The position numbers were made by a program, and so were the translations under genes. From Pagrus major (taxonomy: Eukaryota; Chordata; Actinopteri; Spariformes; Sparidae), in NCBI RefSeq assembly GCF_040436345.1, contig NC_133230.1, forward strand, positions 11,170,197 to 11,234,196: DNA of 64,000 nt, in the 5' to 3' direction. Each line of letters starts with the position of its first letter. Positions within the stretch are counted from its first letter, which is position 1. The notes beneath the pieces were generated by a model. It was given only the letters and a program-made list of their open reading frames with translations. It ran no database searches and was not told where the DNA came from. Of this stretch, positions 36,460 to 48,000 are shown piece by piece.

Positions 36460-37946
36460 ATGGCTCGTGGGCAGCAGAAGATTCAGTCCCAGCAGAAGAA
36501 TGCCAAGAAGGCAGCAGAGAAGAAGAAAGGTCAGGCTGCTGACCAGAAGACTGCAGCAAAGGCCGCACTGGTCCACACCTGCCCAGTCTGCCGGGTAAGA
36601 ACAGCACTAACACTGTACCTACCTATATGCTGAGGACACGTGGGGTGAAAGTACTGGGATGGCTTAATTCTTTCGAGAGCAGTGGCTGCTCGGACCGGGA
36701 TCACATCTCTGTGTGGCAATTGGCGAGCGATTTTGCTCCTCTGATCTTCATGATGTCGTCATTAATTTATAACGTTTGTGATTTTTTTGTCTTTGTGAAT
36801 AAGTGGGATGTCTCTCCTTCTGCTACCTTGAAGTTAAAAGACCCATCGCCTCGTGTGATGATCTTTGTTGAGGATCGTCTCTCCCACTCTGTTTAGGCAT
36901 GTGAAAAATACGTGGAATACGTACATAATTTAAAAATACAATCGCAAGAAGCAGTGACTATTTCTGAAAATAGGCAGAATCTATTTGAGATTTACTTTCT
37001 CTCTAGAAAGAAATTGCGATACTTGAGTGCTTTTCACACTGCACTTAACCCCAGGCTAAGGGAGCTGTTAGCGCCGGGCTAACCCTGACTTTAGGCTAGG
37101 GCTTGTTGGTCCTGCTCTGGAGCAAATCAACTAAGCCTGGGGCTAAGTGGTGCCAGTGCGACACACGGCTGAAGTAAACAGACTAGTAACACAACATTTG
37201 AGAATGTTCAACTTAGCTTCAAAGCACTTGTGTGCTTGACCCAGGGCTTGTAGAAGTAGAGTGTGAATTCAATAGCCCTGGGATACCAATCTGTGTGTGG
37301 AAAAGGGGCTGCATTTTCACCTAAGGATAGCCCTGGGCTAAGAATATGCAGTGTGAAAAGCTCTCTATTATTCTGTAGTCTCCAAGGCTTCAGTGATGTG
37401 ACAACTATATGGTGTCGGGTGTCTGGTAAATTTGATTGTTTTGCGTTTTTTTTGAATAATTACATCACTGTCTGTCACAGAAGGCATCAAAAGTTTCCTG
37501 AGACATTCTGCTAGTTTGACCTGCTGAAATAAGGTCACAATCGAGTAAAACACCAGTAGCTTCAAGCAGAGTGTGATTTGCTGTGTGGCTGCAACAAAAA
37601 ATTGTTACTTTCATGATTTGAGCATTTTCTTGACTAATTGTTTTGTCATTAAAATGTCAGAAGATATTTTAAAGAATAGAATTTTGCAGTGCACAAGGGG
37701 GCTTCATCAAACGCCTCGTCAATATGAGCAACAGTCCAAACATCCTGAAATACTCAGTTTACTAACATTTGAGAAAGAAAAGCCAAAGAGGTCTAATTTA
37801 TTACCTCAAGATCAAAAATTAAAATTAAACTGTGATCTTTTTTTTTTCAGACACAGATGCCTGATCCCAAGACCTTCAAGCAGCATTTTGAGAGCAAACA
37901 CCCCAAGTCCCCCATGCCCCCTGAGCTGGCGGATGTTCAGGCATGA
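36460..37946 (+). CDS. znf706: Zinc finger protein 706
   Basis: Two coding exons, 36460-36594 and 37851-37946, encode 76 residues, the same length as mammalian ZNF706. The exon carrying the ATG begins at 36444 after TTCCTGCAG. The N-terminus (MARGQQKIQSQQKNAKKAAE) is the conserved basic SERF-like segment. The C-terminal half holds one C2H2 finger: CPVC, twelve residues, H, four residues, H, followed by PKSPMPPELADVQA. The intron splits the finger just after CPVCR. A third, noncoding exon starts at 38248 after CTTCCAG. ZNF706 is a small nuclear protein reported as a transcriptional repressor affecting pluripotency exit. That role is literature knowledge, not visible here. It is unrelated in function to the flanking lectins. 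Confidence 0.96.
37025..37365. repeat. MITE with 20-bp inverted termini in znf706 intron
   Basis: Left end GAGTGCTTTTCACACTGCA and the reverse complement of the right end GAGAGCTTTTCACACTGCA match with two differences. Inner CTTAACCCCAGGCTAA and TTAGCCCAGGG words are also mirrored. There is no transposase frame. The form is that of a hAT-like non-autonomous element; a target-site duplication was not confirmed. Confidence 0.75.
37585..37790 (+). repeat. Fish repeat of the GGCTGCAACTAA type
   Basis: GTGGCTGCAACAAAAAATTG, then AATTGTTTTGTCATTAAAATG, then AACAGTCCAAACATCCTGAAAT and CAGTTTACTAACATTTGAG follow the order of a very common percomorph repeat. Related fragments lie at 40930-41100, about 47545-47680, 47860-47930, 58920-59060 and 63060-63290. 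Confidence 0.55.
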
Positions 37947-38247
37947 GGTGCCGACCGGACTGGACCTGAATCTGGGTAAGACTGACTGTAGTGTTCTGTT
38001 AGTTTTAGTCAAAACTGATGATTTTGTGAAACCTCTTAAAGTTTCTAAACTCTACATTCTTTGACATTGTATCAGAAATGGCTTTCAAATTTCACCAAAA
38101 CCTTCTATTTTTTGTACAATGAACAACTTAAACATTTAAAAAGAAATCCTCACTGAGGGGTTTTTTGTTTACTCAGTCGGCCATTTTTAATATTTTCCAA
38201 CTCTGACCACCATAACACTAAAAAACAACCAACATTGTCACTTCCAG

Positions 38248-38540
38248 ATACACAATGACCACGGACTAAAATCACGGCGTCTGGAGGATGTTGATGACGA
38301 ACACTGGGACCTGTCAGTATTCATGGACACAACGGGCTGGGAAGGAGGGAGGGAGTGGATGTGTGTATGTGCTGTGTACGTACGTGTGTGTTTGTAAGAG
38401 AAAACCAATAACGGTGGGGCAGAAGTACACCAGCACCCCATTTTATATTTATTATGTACAACTACCTTGCTATTCCAAATGGGGGACGGGGACCGGCGAG
38501 ACTGCCTGCTAACACTGAATAAAATTATATTTGTGACTAA
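38248..38540 (+). other. znf706: znf706 3'UTR, last exon
   Basis: Acceptor CACTTCCAG precedes 38248, and the upstream exon ends at 37975 with GTAAG, so the last intron lies in the 3'UTR. AATAAA is at 38518-38523. No open frame continues from the coding part. The exact cleavage site is not resolved. Confidence 0.65.
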
Positions 38541-41360
38541 CGACTGGGAGGTGTGAGAAGACTGAACGGGCTACAATGAGAAGTAAAACAAATATTTTTG
38601 AATGTATAGCTAGCTAACCGCTGGTTGTACTTTTTAAGCACTGTGTCGTCCAGAGGAACAGACGGCACAGTCAAGACCCCGACTAGAGATCACATCACGA
38701 AGAATAGACGTGGCACCGCTGTTGGGTTAAAACTTATCAATCCAATAGTTTTATTCTTCTTTTCACTTGATGAGGGTGTTCATGTGATGATGCACCATCG
38801 GTGCATACCCTCCCTGTAGTCCAGGTGACGTGTGAAAATAATGTTCACATTTTCATAAAAGCATGAAACTTGGTACCTGAACATTTTCAGAAATGGAGCC
38901 TCGTGGCGGCCGTTTTACTTTACGTCATAACTGAATGAGCCGAACAATACATCGTTTTAGCATTGACATCATAATGTGCAATAGTCAATGTCAAGTGAGG
39001 CATGAACAAAATAACAGCTTATGTGATGCACCAAAGTAGTGACGATTTGAGCAACCCTGCTCTTCATCAGTGTCTCATGTCTTCGCTCATTTTTTTAAAC
39101 TCAGTACCTTCCCTTTTGGTTTGGATGTGCATGTGCACTCCTATTATTTTCCATGACTAATCTTCAAAAGGCAGGACTTACTTTGATTGTTTGATGAAAT
39201 TAACTCCCCAACTAAATCACCCCAAAATAGAGTGAAAACATCCTGTTTTTCATACTGCAATATATAATGCCAGAAACCAAAATATCGCAATGTCAGTTTT
39301 CTCCAGTATCATGCAGTCCTAGCCATAATCGAATTATGTATTTGTGCAGATCCCCTAAACTGAACATGTTTTAATGGTCAAGGATTACAACACCACATAC
39401 AACAGCATTAACTGTTCAGGTGAATAATTGGCTAGACTAGACTATCTAATAGATGAAAGAAGAAGTTAAACACGCTTAAACCTCTTCATACAGAAATTAC
39501 AGCATGTCTGGTGCTCTCTAGTATCAGGAGAGACTTCAGAAATGTAATCCAAAGTGTGCTGGAGACAACACTGATGAATGGCATTGAAACATTAGCCGTT
39601 TAAAAATGCATTAGCTTAAATCTGTGCGCTCCGGTACACTTTGTATTTTATTATTTATGGCTGCTGTAAGTGTTATATTGGTGTGTTAAATGGCTCTATA
39701 TTCCAGCGGTCATCACTCCATAAAAAGGCTGTCTGCTCATTAACAAACAGAGAGCAGGACTCTCCTGTAAGGTTTACAGGGTAAGCTACCGGTTCCAGCA
39801 CTCCCGGTTAAATGTTTGAAAAAAGGTTTGAAGAAAAGAGGCAAAGAGAGCTGCCTCGAAAAAGAAAGGAATCGTGCAAGTGTGGTGACGTTGGGGATTG
39901 CTAACTGAAGAAGGGAAAGGAAGTTAGCTAGTCTCTCCTGACACTAGACTTTATTAAATCACGTCTGTTGCATGCAAGTTGTGTAGGTTTTTAAAAGAGA
40001 GTATAGAGTAGAGTAATATTCAATATGACCGGAGCAACACAGCTTAAAAAGAATGTGTTGACCACAAAAGATTTACTTGAAAAAATACCAGGCTTCATGC
40101 TTTTATGAAAAAGTGAAAATTTCACCTCAAACTCAGCACACATCATCTGGACTAACAGAATATAAAAATGAGATTTTTCACCATTAGCCCCTTTTTAAAT
40201 TGGCTGAAATCCATTTGTGCAATTTCAGATTTAATGTTCGTTTAAAAAAATAAATAAATGCAGGGTATTAGTTCATGAAACTATTTCTTGGAGATTCATG
40301 TTTTCGTTCAACAATAGAGACACAGACTCTACAGCTATGCCTCCTCTGCTGCTCCACAGGTGTCCACACTCAGTAACACCTCACAACAGTACCTCACGTT
40401 ACACCACACAGCAACTCTTCATAGTTTCTTCTTTTATTTCTCCAAATTCCTCTACTTCTGATCATTTTTATGTCATCCTCCTCGGGCATGTTTCCCAACA
40501 TAATCTTGGCAATAACCTCATGTTTGTCACATTTAAGATTTGCTAACATTTTATTTGCTAATCTCCCTCTAACATGACAACTTCATTTATGCTTTCAGCT
40601 GTTGTCAGTTTGTTTAGTAACTGAAGAAATTGTAATCAGCCCCAAATAACTGAGAGATAAAGAAATTTGTTTAGCAATTGCCAAAATGATTTGATCTTTT
40701 CTTTTTGGTTCTTCATATTCTCACTAGCAGGCAAAACTTCACTAATTTGCTTAACCTGTACTTTTTTTTTTTTTTTTTTTTACCCTTTTCAATAAATTGA
40801 ACAATGTATTTAATGTGACTGGTGTTCTCAGCTGATTCTGTGTTAATGACGAGATCAAAGATGTGAAGTCCACTGAATGTATGTGTGTATCAACATCAGG
40901 ATTGATTTCATGTTTAAAGAAGTTTGGTAGCTCTGTATAAAATATCAGAAAATAGTGAAAAAAAGCCTGTGACATTACTCTTAAAACCCAAGGTGACGTC
41001 CACAATTATGTAAAACAGTTCAATACCCAAAATACATTCAGTTTACTATCAAAAAACAAAGAAAGGCAGAAAATCTTTTATATATGATAAACTGGAATTA
41101 GGTTATATTTAGTATTTTAGCTAAGAAAAAATGACTTCCAGTCATTAATTTCAGGATAGTGGTGGTGAGATGAAAATAACAACGAACACTTCAGAAAATA
41201 ATCCTGAGGAAAAAAAAAGAAAAAAAGAAAACACCTTTTTTTTCACCCGTTAAGTCATAAATACAACATCTGGGACTCATCTGCCTCTCAGGGCTTCTGT
41301 GGAGTTACTAGTTTTCTCCAGTCGTGTCATACAATGACCATAAGTCAAGAGAATGTGAGT
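38541..41360. other. Intergenic between znf706 and bmp8a
   Basis: No exon chain was recognised. Contains a T22 run at about 40758-40780 and a piece of the GGCTGCAACTAA-type fish repeat at 40930-41100 (ATCAGAAAATAGTGAAAAA, then CCAAGGTGACGTCC, then CAGTTTACTATCAAAAAACA). The two genes converge here, so both 3' ends face this spacer. Confidence 0.5.
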
Positions 41361-41365
41361 ATTTT

Positions 41366-41371
41366 TTTATT
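41366..41371 (-). terminator. bmp8a: Candidate poly(A) signal of bmp8a
   Basis: TTTATT on the plus strand (AATAAA on the coding strand), about 680 bases after the stop codon. Other sites could be used. Confidence 0.4.
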
Positions 41372-42053
41372 AAGTCAATACAATTTAACATTTTCTCTTC
41401 ATATAGACTCTAACAATAGAAATGCTGTCATTTAATATCTTTCTTGTATACAAACAAACAAATAACAGGCATCACTGATGGCATGTTTTCCATCCAATAT
41501 CATTTGCCATTTAAAGCTGTGAAGACTAAATCAGAGTTAATTTGTATGTAGCTGATAAAAAAGGGCATAAAAAGACACCAGCTTTCCCTGTTTGGTTAAA
41601 AGTTGATGCATTGAAAAAACATTTGTACTCTTGAAAAGTTGGCAAATAAATTCTGTACTGGAAAAGTGAGGAGGAAACAAACATCTGTAACCTTTTATGA
41701 AGCTGATGGATGTTTGATGAGAACACTTTAGGTTAAAGGTATATACATAAATATTCAATATTATCATCATGTTATGCCGAATAACCCTCCTGAGCGATGA
41801 CAACCAGCTGACAGTTTGGACATAAAAAATAATGATATTAAAAAATGTTAAAAAAGCTTCTTTTCAATTAAATATATTGACGAAAGATAATTAAGTCACT
41901 GATCCTAAATCAGCACTTGAAAACATAAGATGGATACCTGTTGAATAATGCCTTTATAATCCAAGTTTCTGCAGAGTTCATGTTTGAAAAACAAAAAAAA
42001 AAACTTCCATGTAGTTTTTTGGTTTTGGACTCTTCAGCTGAACTTCCTGACTC

Positions 42054-45000
42054 TCATAGACACCCGCAGGTCTTCACCACCATGTTCCGGTGTTTCTTGA
42101 GGATGACGTTGTTGTTGTCGTCGTAGAAGAGGACGGAGATGGGGCTGAGCTTGGTGGGGGCGCAGCACGCCTTAGGAACCTCGTCAGGCTTCAGGAGGTG
42201 GACCTGAAGTGAATCACAGTTCATATTTACAAGTCAGGTATAATCAACAAAATCTACTTAAAGTATCAAATTCAATCTTCATGGTGGGATGAGTGAATAT
42301 CGGGATGAAGCAACAGTGTGAGTTGTGTTGTAATCAGAGTACTGACCACTTGCTGGATGAGGGCGTGGTTTGTGGCGTTCATGCAGGAGCCCAGAGGATA
42401 AAAACACTCTCCATCACAGTAGTAGGCTGAATATCCAGGAGGGGCCAGAACCCAGTCCTGAACAGAACCACAGAGACACAGTTAATGATCCACAGCAAGA
42501 AACTCACTACCATCTTTATGTGTAATGACGAGTGAAAAGAAAAAATGTTTTTCACCTGTGTTTCACACATGGTAAAAACGTTTTTTCTCCTGAAAACATT
42601 TCTTTTGTTCACACATGAAGTTTTATTTTACATTTTTTTCTTCCCTTGGTTTCACCAGAAAAAAACATTTCGCCAGGATAATGAGAAGATCAAAAGTTTC
42701 TCAATTTTTTTTCATGTGCGAAACTGAATGGAAAAAAAAACTTTTTTCCTGGAGATGTTTATTTTTCATATGTCAAATCAAGTGGAAAAGATTTTGGTGA
42801 AAAGATTTTTTTTTTCATGTTTGAAACTGAGTGGGGGGAAAAAAGTCTTGGCAGCAGAAAAACATTTTTTAAGAAGGCTTGTAATACTACTAACTTTTGA
42901 CCTAAGGAGGCTGAAGTGCACGACTACCTCATGTTATAAAACAGACTAAAAACCTCCATGTTTTCTTCCAGGGGAGTTTTAATTTCTCCGTGCACACTAA
43001 ACACAAGATACATCTATAGTGTGTTAGCAGGTTATGTAACATCACTGTCATGTCTTTGTCTTAGTGAGGAATGTGTTAAAATTGGTGCCAATCTGACGTC
43101 GGTGTCACATCTGCCAAGTTTTACCAGGATAATCTCTCTTAAGTTCCTTAATTTTTTTTCCTGTCTGTGAGAAATTGTGGGGGAAAAATCATGTGAGAAA
43201 CCAGGAAAAAAATGTTGCACAGGAAAAAAATCTAGTAGTGACCATTAGAACCATAAACTATGAAGTAACATAAAAAGGCTCATACAATGAGGCCATTAAA
43301 TGTTACTGCCTGATCTGACTTGCTGATAAAACACACTATTCCACTTGACGGCAGATTAGCACCAATTATAACACCTTCCTTGCCAAAAACTCCCCTGGAA
43401 GAAAACATCCAGGCTTTTAGTTTTACTTGGAGCACGGTAGTGGTGCACTTCAGCCTCTTGTGGTCAAAATGAGGATTGAAAACACAAACACTCAAAAAAT
43501 GAGTCGTCTAAAAAAAAAAAAGTTCCTTCTTCCAAAACCTTCTGTTTCACACACACACAATAAACTCTCCTGCCAAAGCTTTTTTTTTTTTTCATGAAAA
43601 AAAATCTTTGGAAGTTTTTTTCCACAGATGGTAAAAAAAAGGAACTGAGAGAGACATTATTCTGGTAAAACTGTTTTTTCCCACCAGTTCTCAAGTCAAA
43701 CACACAGGAGACAAAAAAATTTAGATCAGAAAACGGATCAACAATAAAGAGAGCTAACTTGACCCGAAGCCTGACAAATAAAAACTTGACTTTAATATAA
43801 ATCAAAGACGTTAAATTGTGAGCTGACCTTCCATCCCAGGTCACTGAAGCTGACGTAGAGTTCATGTTTCTTACAGGGCTGACCTCCATTGTTGGCTGGA
43901 CTCCGATCTGAACAAATTAAAACATTAATTACGATCAATATGTTACCTTGATAAAAGTAAAGGGTTGAAGAATGTGAAATGACTAAATTCAAGAGCACAT
44001 TTTATATATTTTATCCATACATCTTGTTTCAGCAAGGATTAGTCCCTTTCAATGTAATTTACTTTAATTCAGAATTTATTTATAGCTGCATAACAAATTG
44101 TGTTGCAGTGCCTTTAAATCATTAACTTCAGAAGTGTGGGCTCCTCACTATGAATGCTGGGGACTGGGAGGTCGTATTTGGGTTTCTTCCTGCGGGGATG
44201 AGGCTTGACGGCCCGCGGCGGCCGACACGGGACCTGGCTCTCCCTGAAGAAGGTCACCATGAAGGGCTGTTTGGAGCGAGGCCCCCGTCGTCCCACCAGC
44301 CCGATCCAGCCTGCAGACAGGGAGCGGTCTAAGAGAGGAGACAAGAGATTGGATCAGACGTTATTAAAAGAGGAATGTGATGGTTGTGTGGTGTTGTGTA
44401 GCCCAGCGCTGCACCCACCCTCCTCTGTCTCCACGTAGAGTCGGATGCCCAGGTTGCTGCGGGGGTGGAGGAGCCAGTGGTTGGAGGCTGTGGTGACGTC
44501 GAAGGCCAGCCAGCCCTCCTGTCCTGCAGGCACCGACTGCATGTCGAGCAGCACCAGCTCAGGCTCTCTGAGGGGAAACACACAAAACAACTGGAATGTT
44601 ATCAAACAGGTGAAATCTTGGACAAATAGACAGATAAACACACAAATATAGTTCACTTTTACTGCTACTTTTGAATCAACACAATTTAGTGCTATTACCT
44701 GCTTTTTAAGACCTAAAAAATGATCTTACATTTGAGGTCTCTTAAACTGATTGAGTAGATGCCAAAGACAGAAAGGGAAGATAAAACAGCAGATAAAGAG
44801 AAAGAATAAATGGGAGTAAATAACCTGTGTCTGTTCTCTCGTTGGATCTCGTAGACGGAGATGTGCAGGGTCCGGTTGGCCCTCTGGCCCATCGTCAGGG
44901 TCTTATAGATCCGAAACTCTGCGGCCGTCACCGTCTCACCCTGAGGGAGCGGCGTCAGGTCGAAACGAAACTCCTTCCAGTACGGACGAGGCTGCAGGAG

Positions 45001-48000
45001 GTCACGCTCCTGCTCCACTGCAGAGACACAGAAAGACACATTAACATGTACTTCAAGTATTGAGAAGGCAGAAGGCTTCAGCTAAGTGACTGATAGATGT
45101 TTGGCCAGGCTAACATCTCCCCCTGCTTACAGTCTTTGTGCTAAGCTACGCTAACCAGCTGCTATCCTGCAGACATGAGGGAGGTATTAATCTTATCTTA
45201 CGCTCATAAATGTCAAACCATTCCTTTAATTAAAGTCCAAGTAATTGAAAACAGTACTTAAAAGTACTACAAGGAACTTTTAACTAGTTATGAAAGTCTT
45301 AATTAATACTGATGTCTCTTTGTGACCTCACAATCATCATCTCTCTCTGGTCCACAGAATCAACACAAAATGAAAGTTTCTTGTAGTAACTTTAAGTACA
45401 GTTCACTCTGGAGAAATGTGTTTAAGCTCAGCACAGTTTTAACATTGTAGATACAAACTGGGAATGTTAGAAGATGAAACTTTGGTGACTTTATCAGAGG
45501 TGGAAAGTAACAAAGTACAAAATCCAAGTATTTAAATTCAAATACTTGGATTTTTCAGGTATCTGTACTTTACTTGAGTAGCAGCTTTCTACTCTTCCTC
45601 CCTACATTTGAACAAACATCTGTATTTTCTCCTCCTAACATCTTCAAAACAGGCTCGTTAGTTTATTTTTACTGCATTTAAGGTGACCGATTAAATTTTA
45701 TTTTGCGCCATTTCACACCGCCTTCCCATCATCACAAGACTGGTTTCAACCTATCAGGCATGTTAGTGTCTCGTATCTGCAGAGACCCTGCAGATTTTCT
45801 TATTTTCTCACTTTGTTGCTGCTCAAGACGCTTTACCAACCCAAAATGTGGCTGTTTGACGTCCTGGGAATGAGACTCAACAATCAACTATCTTTGTGGT
45901 GCGTTTAGGAACAGCTGGGACAAATCCTACTGACTCTACCTTTAAGTTTAATGTTCTTTGAATTATATTAACATGACGTGAGCTTCAGTTAGCTATGACC
46001 AGAAATGTCCTTCAAAGGGATACTTTTTACATTTGAGTACACTTCAGAGCCTGTACTCTATTACTTTTACTTGCATAAAGAAGTTGAATCAGAACTTCTA
46101 CTTTTACCAGTCTTTAATTACACAAGTATCTGCGTTGTCAGAGTGAAAACTTTGATTTGACTCAACATTCGCAAGAGAACGGACTGAAACAATCCGTGAA
46201 GAACAATATGTAAATGAGAAGTGAGTAGGCGAACACACACACACACACACACCGTCCTTCACCAAATCCAAACACGAAACCGAAACACCAGTGCAGAGTG
46301 TGTGTGCGTGTGTGTGTCCTTGTGAAACCCCACAGGGACACATGCTTACTGGGGTTTGGCGCACACGCACGCATAATAGAGATACTAAGGACAGGACACC
46401 CCTGATGGGTTGGGCGTGCTCATATCAGCACACACACACACACACACACAGCAGTAATTAGAGACACTTAGTGCCCTGAACCGCAGCAGCTGCTCAGCAC
46501 ACACACCACTAATTGTAGCCCTGCCTGGTATTTTTAGAGTCACTCCCTCCACAGCAGTATTTTCATCTCGCTTCGGACCGTTAGCTTTTTTTTTTCTTCA
46601 GTGTGTGTCAGTGGGGCCTTTAATTCTAACCAGCTGTGTCTTCCCATTACACATGCGTAGGAACACACACCCATGCCTGTTTGATTCAACTTACATGAAC
46701 TACACACACTGATTAGATTAGTGATAGAAATAGAAGCTAAATACATCGTCCCTGCTGCGGATCAGGTGGAAAAAAGCTGCTGAGAACACGCGAGTGAAAA
46801 ACCTACAAGATGCCGAATGACTTTAATTCTGCGTGTCACGTGTAAATACACAAGCAGCCTGTAGTTATTACTTTCTGCTGATGCGTTCAGCTACTGTTTT
46901 GTGTAGATTTAATGATGTTTGAAGGGTTTCATGACAAAATAAAAGCTGCACCGTTTCAAAGGAAACCCTGACGCACGCTGTTGGTCACTATTAAATGCGT
47001 GAGTCACCTTTGTTTACAAAATGGTGGTGGTTTGGGGGTGGAATTGCTGTGTTTTTGCAGCGTTGACTGATAAATTTAAGGGTGCATTTTCGTCTCCAAA
47101 ACAGAGGCTGAATTCCGAAAAGGAAACCTTTCATTTGATGCGAGTTCATTAAAGACCCCGAGCACAGCGAGGAGGTGATGGTTCCCACGATAAACTGGGT
47201 GCAGATCACCGTCTCATTCCAGAGGAGCTGGAGGAAGGAAGCCATTCGGAAGAGGATGTTTAAATTTTATGATTTGACAGATAGGCATCAGTCAGGCTGC
47301 TGTGTGGTTTGGAGAGACGCACGAACAGTCACACAAGATCTGGGTGGTAATGTTTAACATTATTTCTTATATATGCAGGGAAGCAATTAACAATTTTTTT
47401 CAACATCAACTAGAATTGACATAACCGTAGAGTGCAGTGAGAAGTGAGAAGAAAATTCCCGGATTCGTCCCTTTTGTAAGAGTTAATGGGGTCTGTTTTG
47501 ATATGGAGAGTTTACTGCAAATATTAATAGTACTATTAATTTTCTTGATCAATCAATCATTAAAGTTCCCAGAGACTACAAACTGAATAAACCAAAACTT
47601 TCCAAAGATATTTAAAGCTTATCTACAACAAAAAACTGAAATATCTTCACATTTTAGAAGCTAATTTTCGGCATTTAAAGGAACAGTTCAACCATGTTTT
47701 TAAAAAAAATGTTTTTAAACAAGTTCCCATCTACTTTAGTTGTTTAGGAGAACACTGCAGCGCTGCTTTGCTGTGAAGTTCCAGAAATGTTTCCATCAGC
47801 GTGACGGTGAGTAGAAATGACTGAATTAAAATTTTCGGGTGAACTTGTCCTTGCGAATAATTTTCTGTCAGCTGTCTAATCAATTAATCGACTAATTTTG
47901 TTTCATCTGTGCATAAAAGTCCCTGCTTGCACTTTTTTTTTAGTAATTATCTAGTTACTTTATAGAACATGACACTCAAATTCACCAAACATGGAAACTT

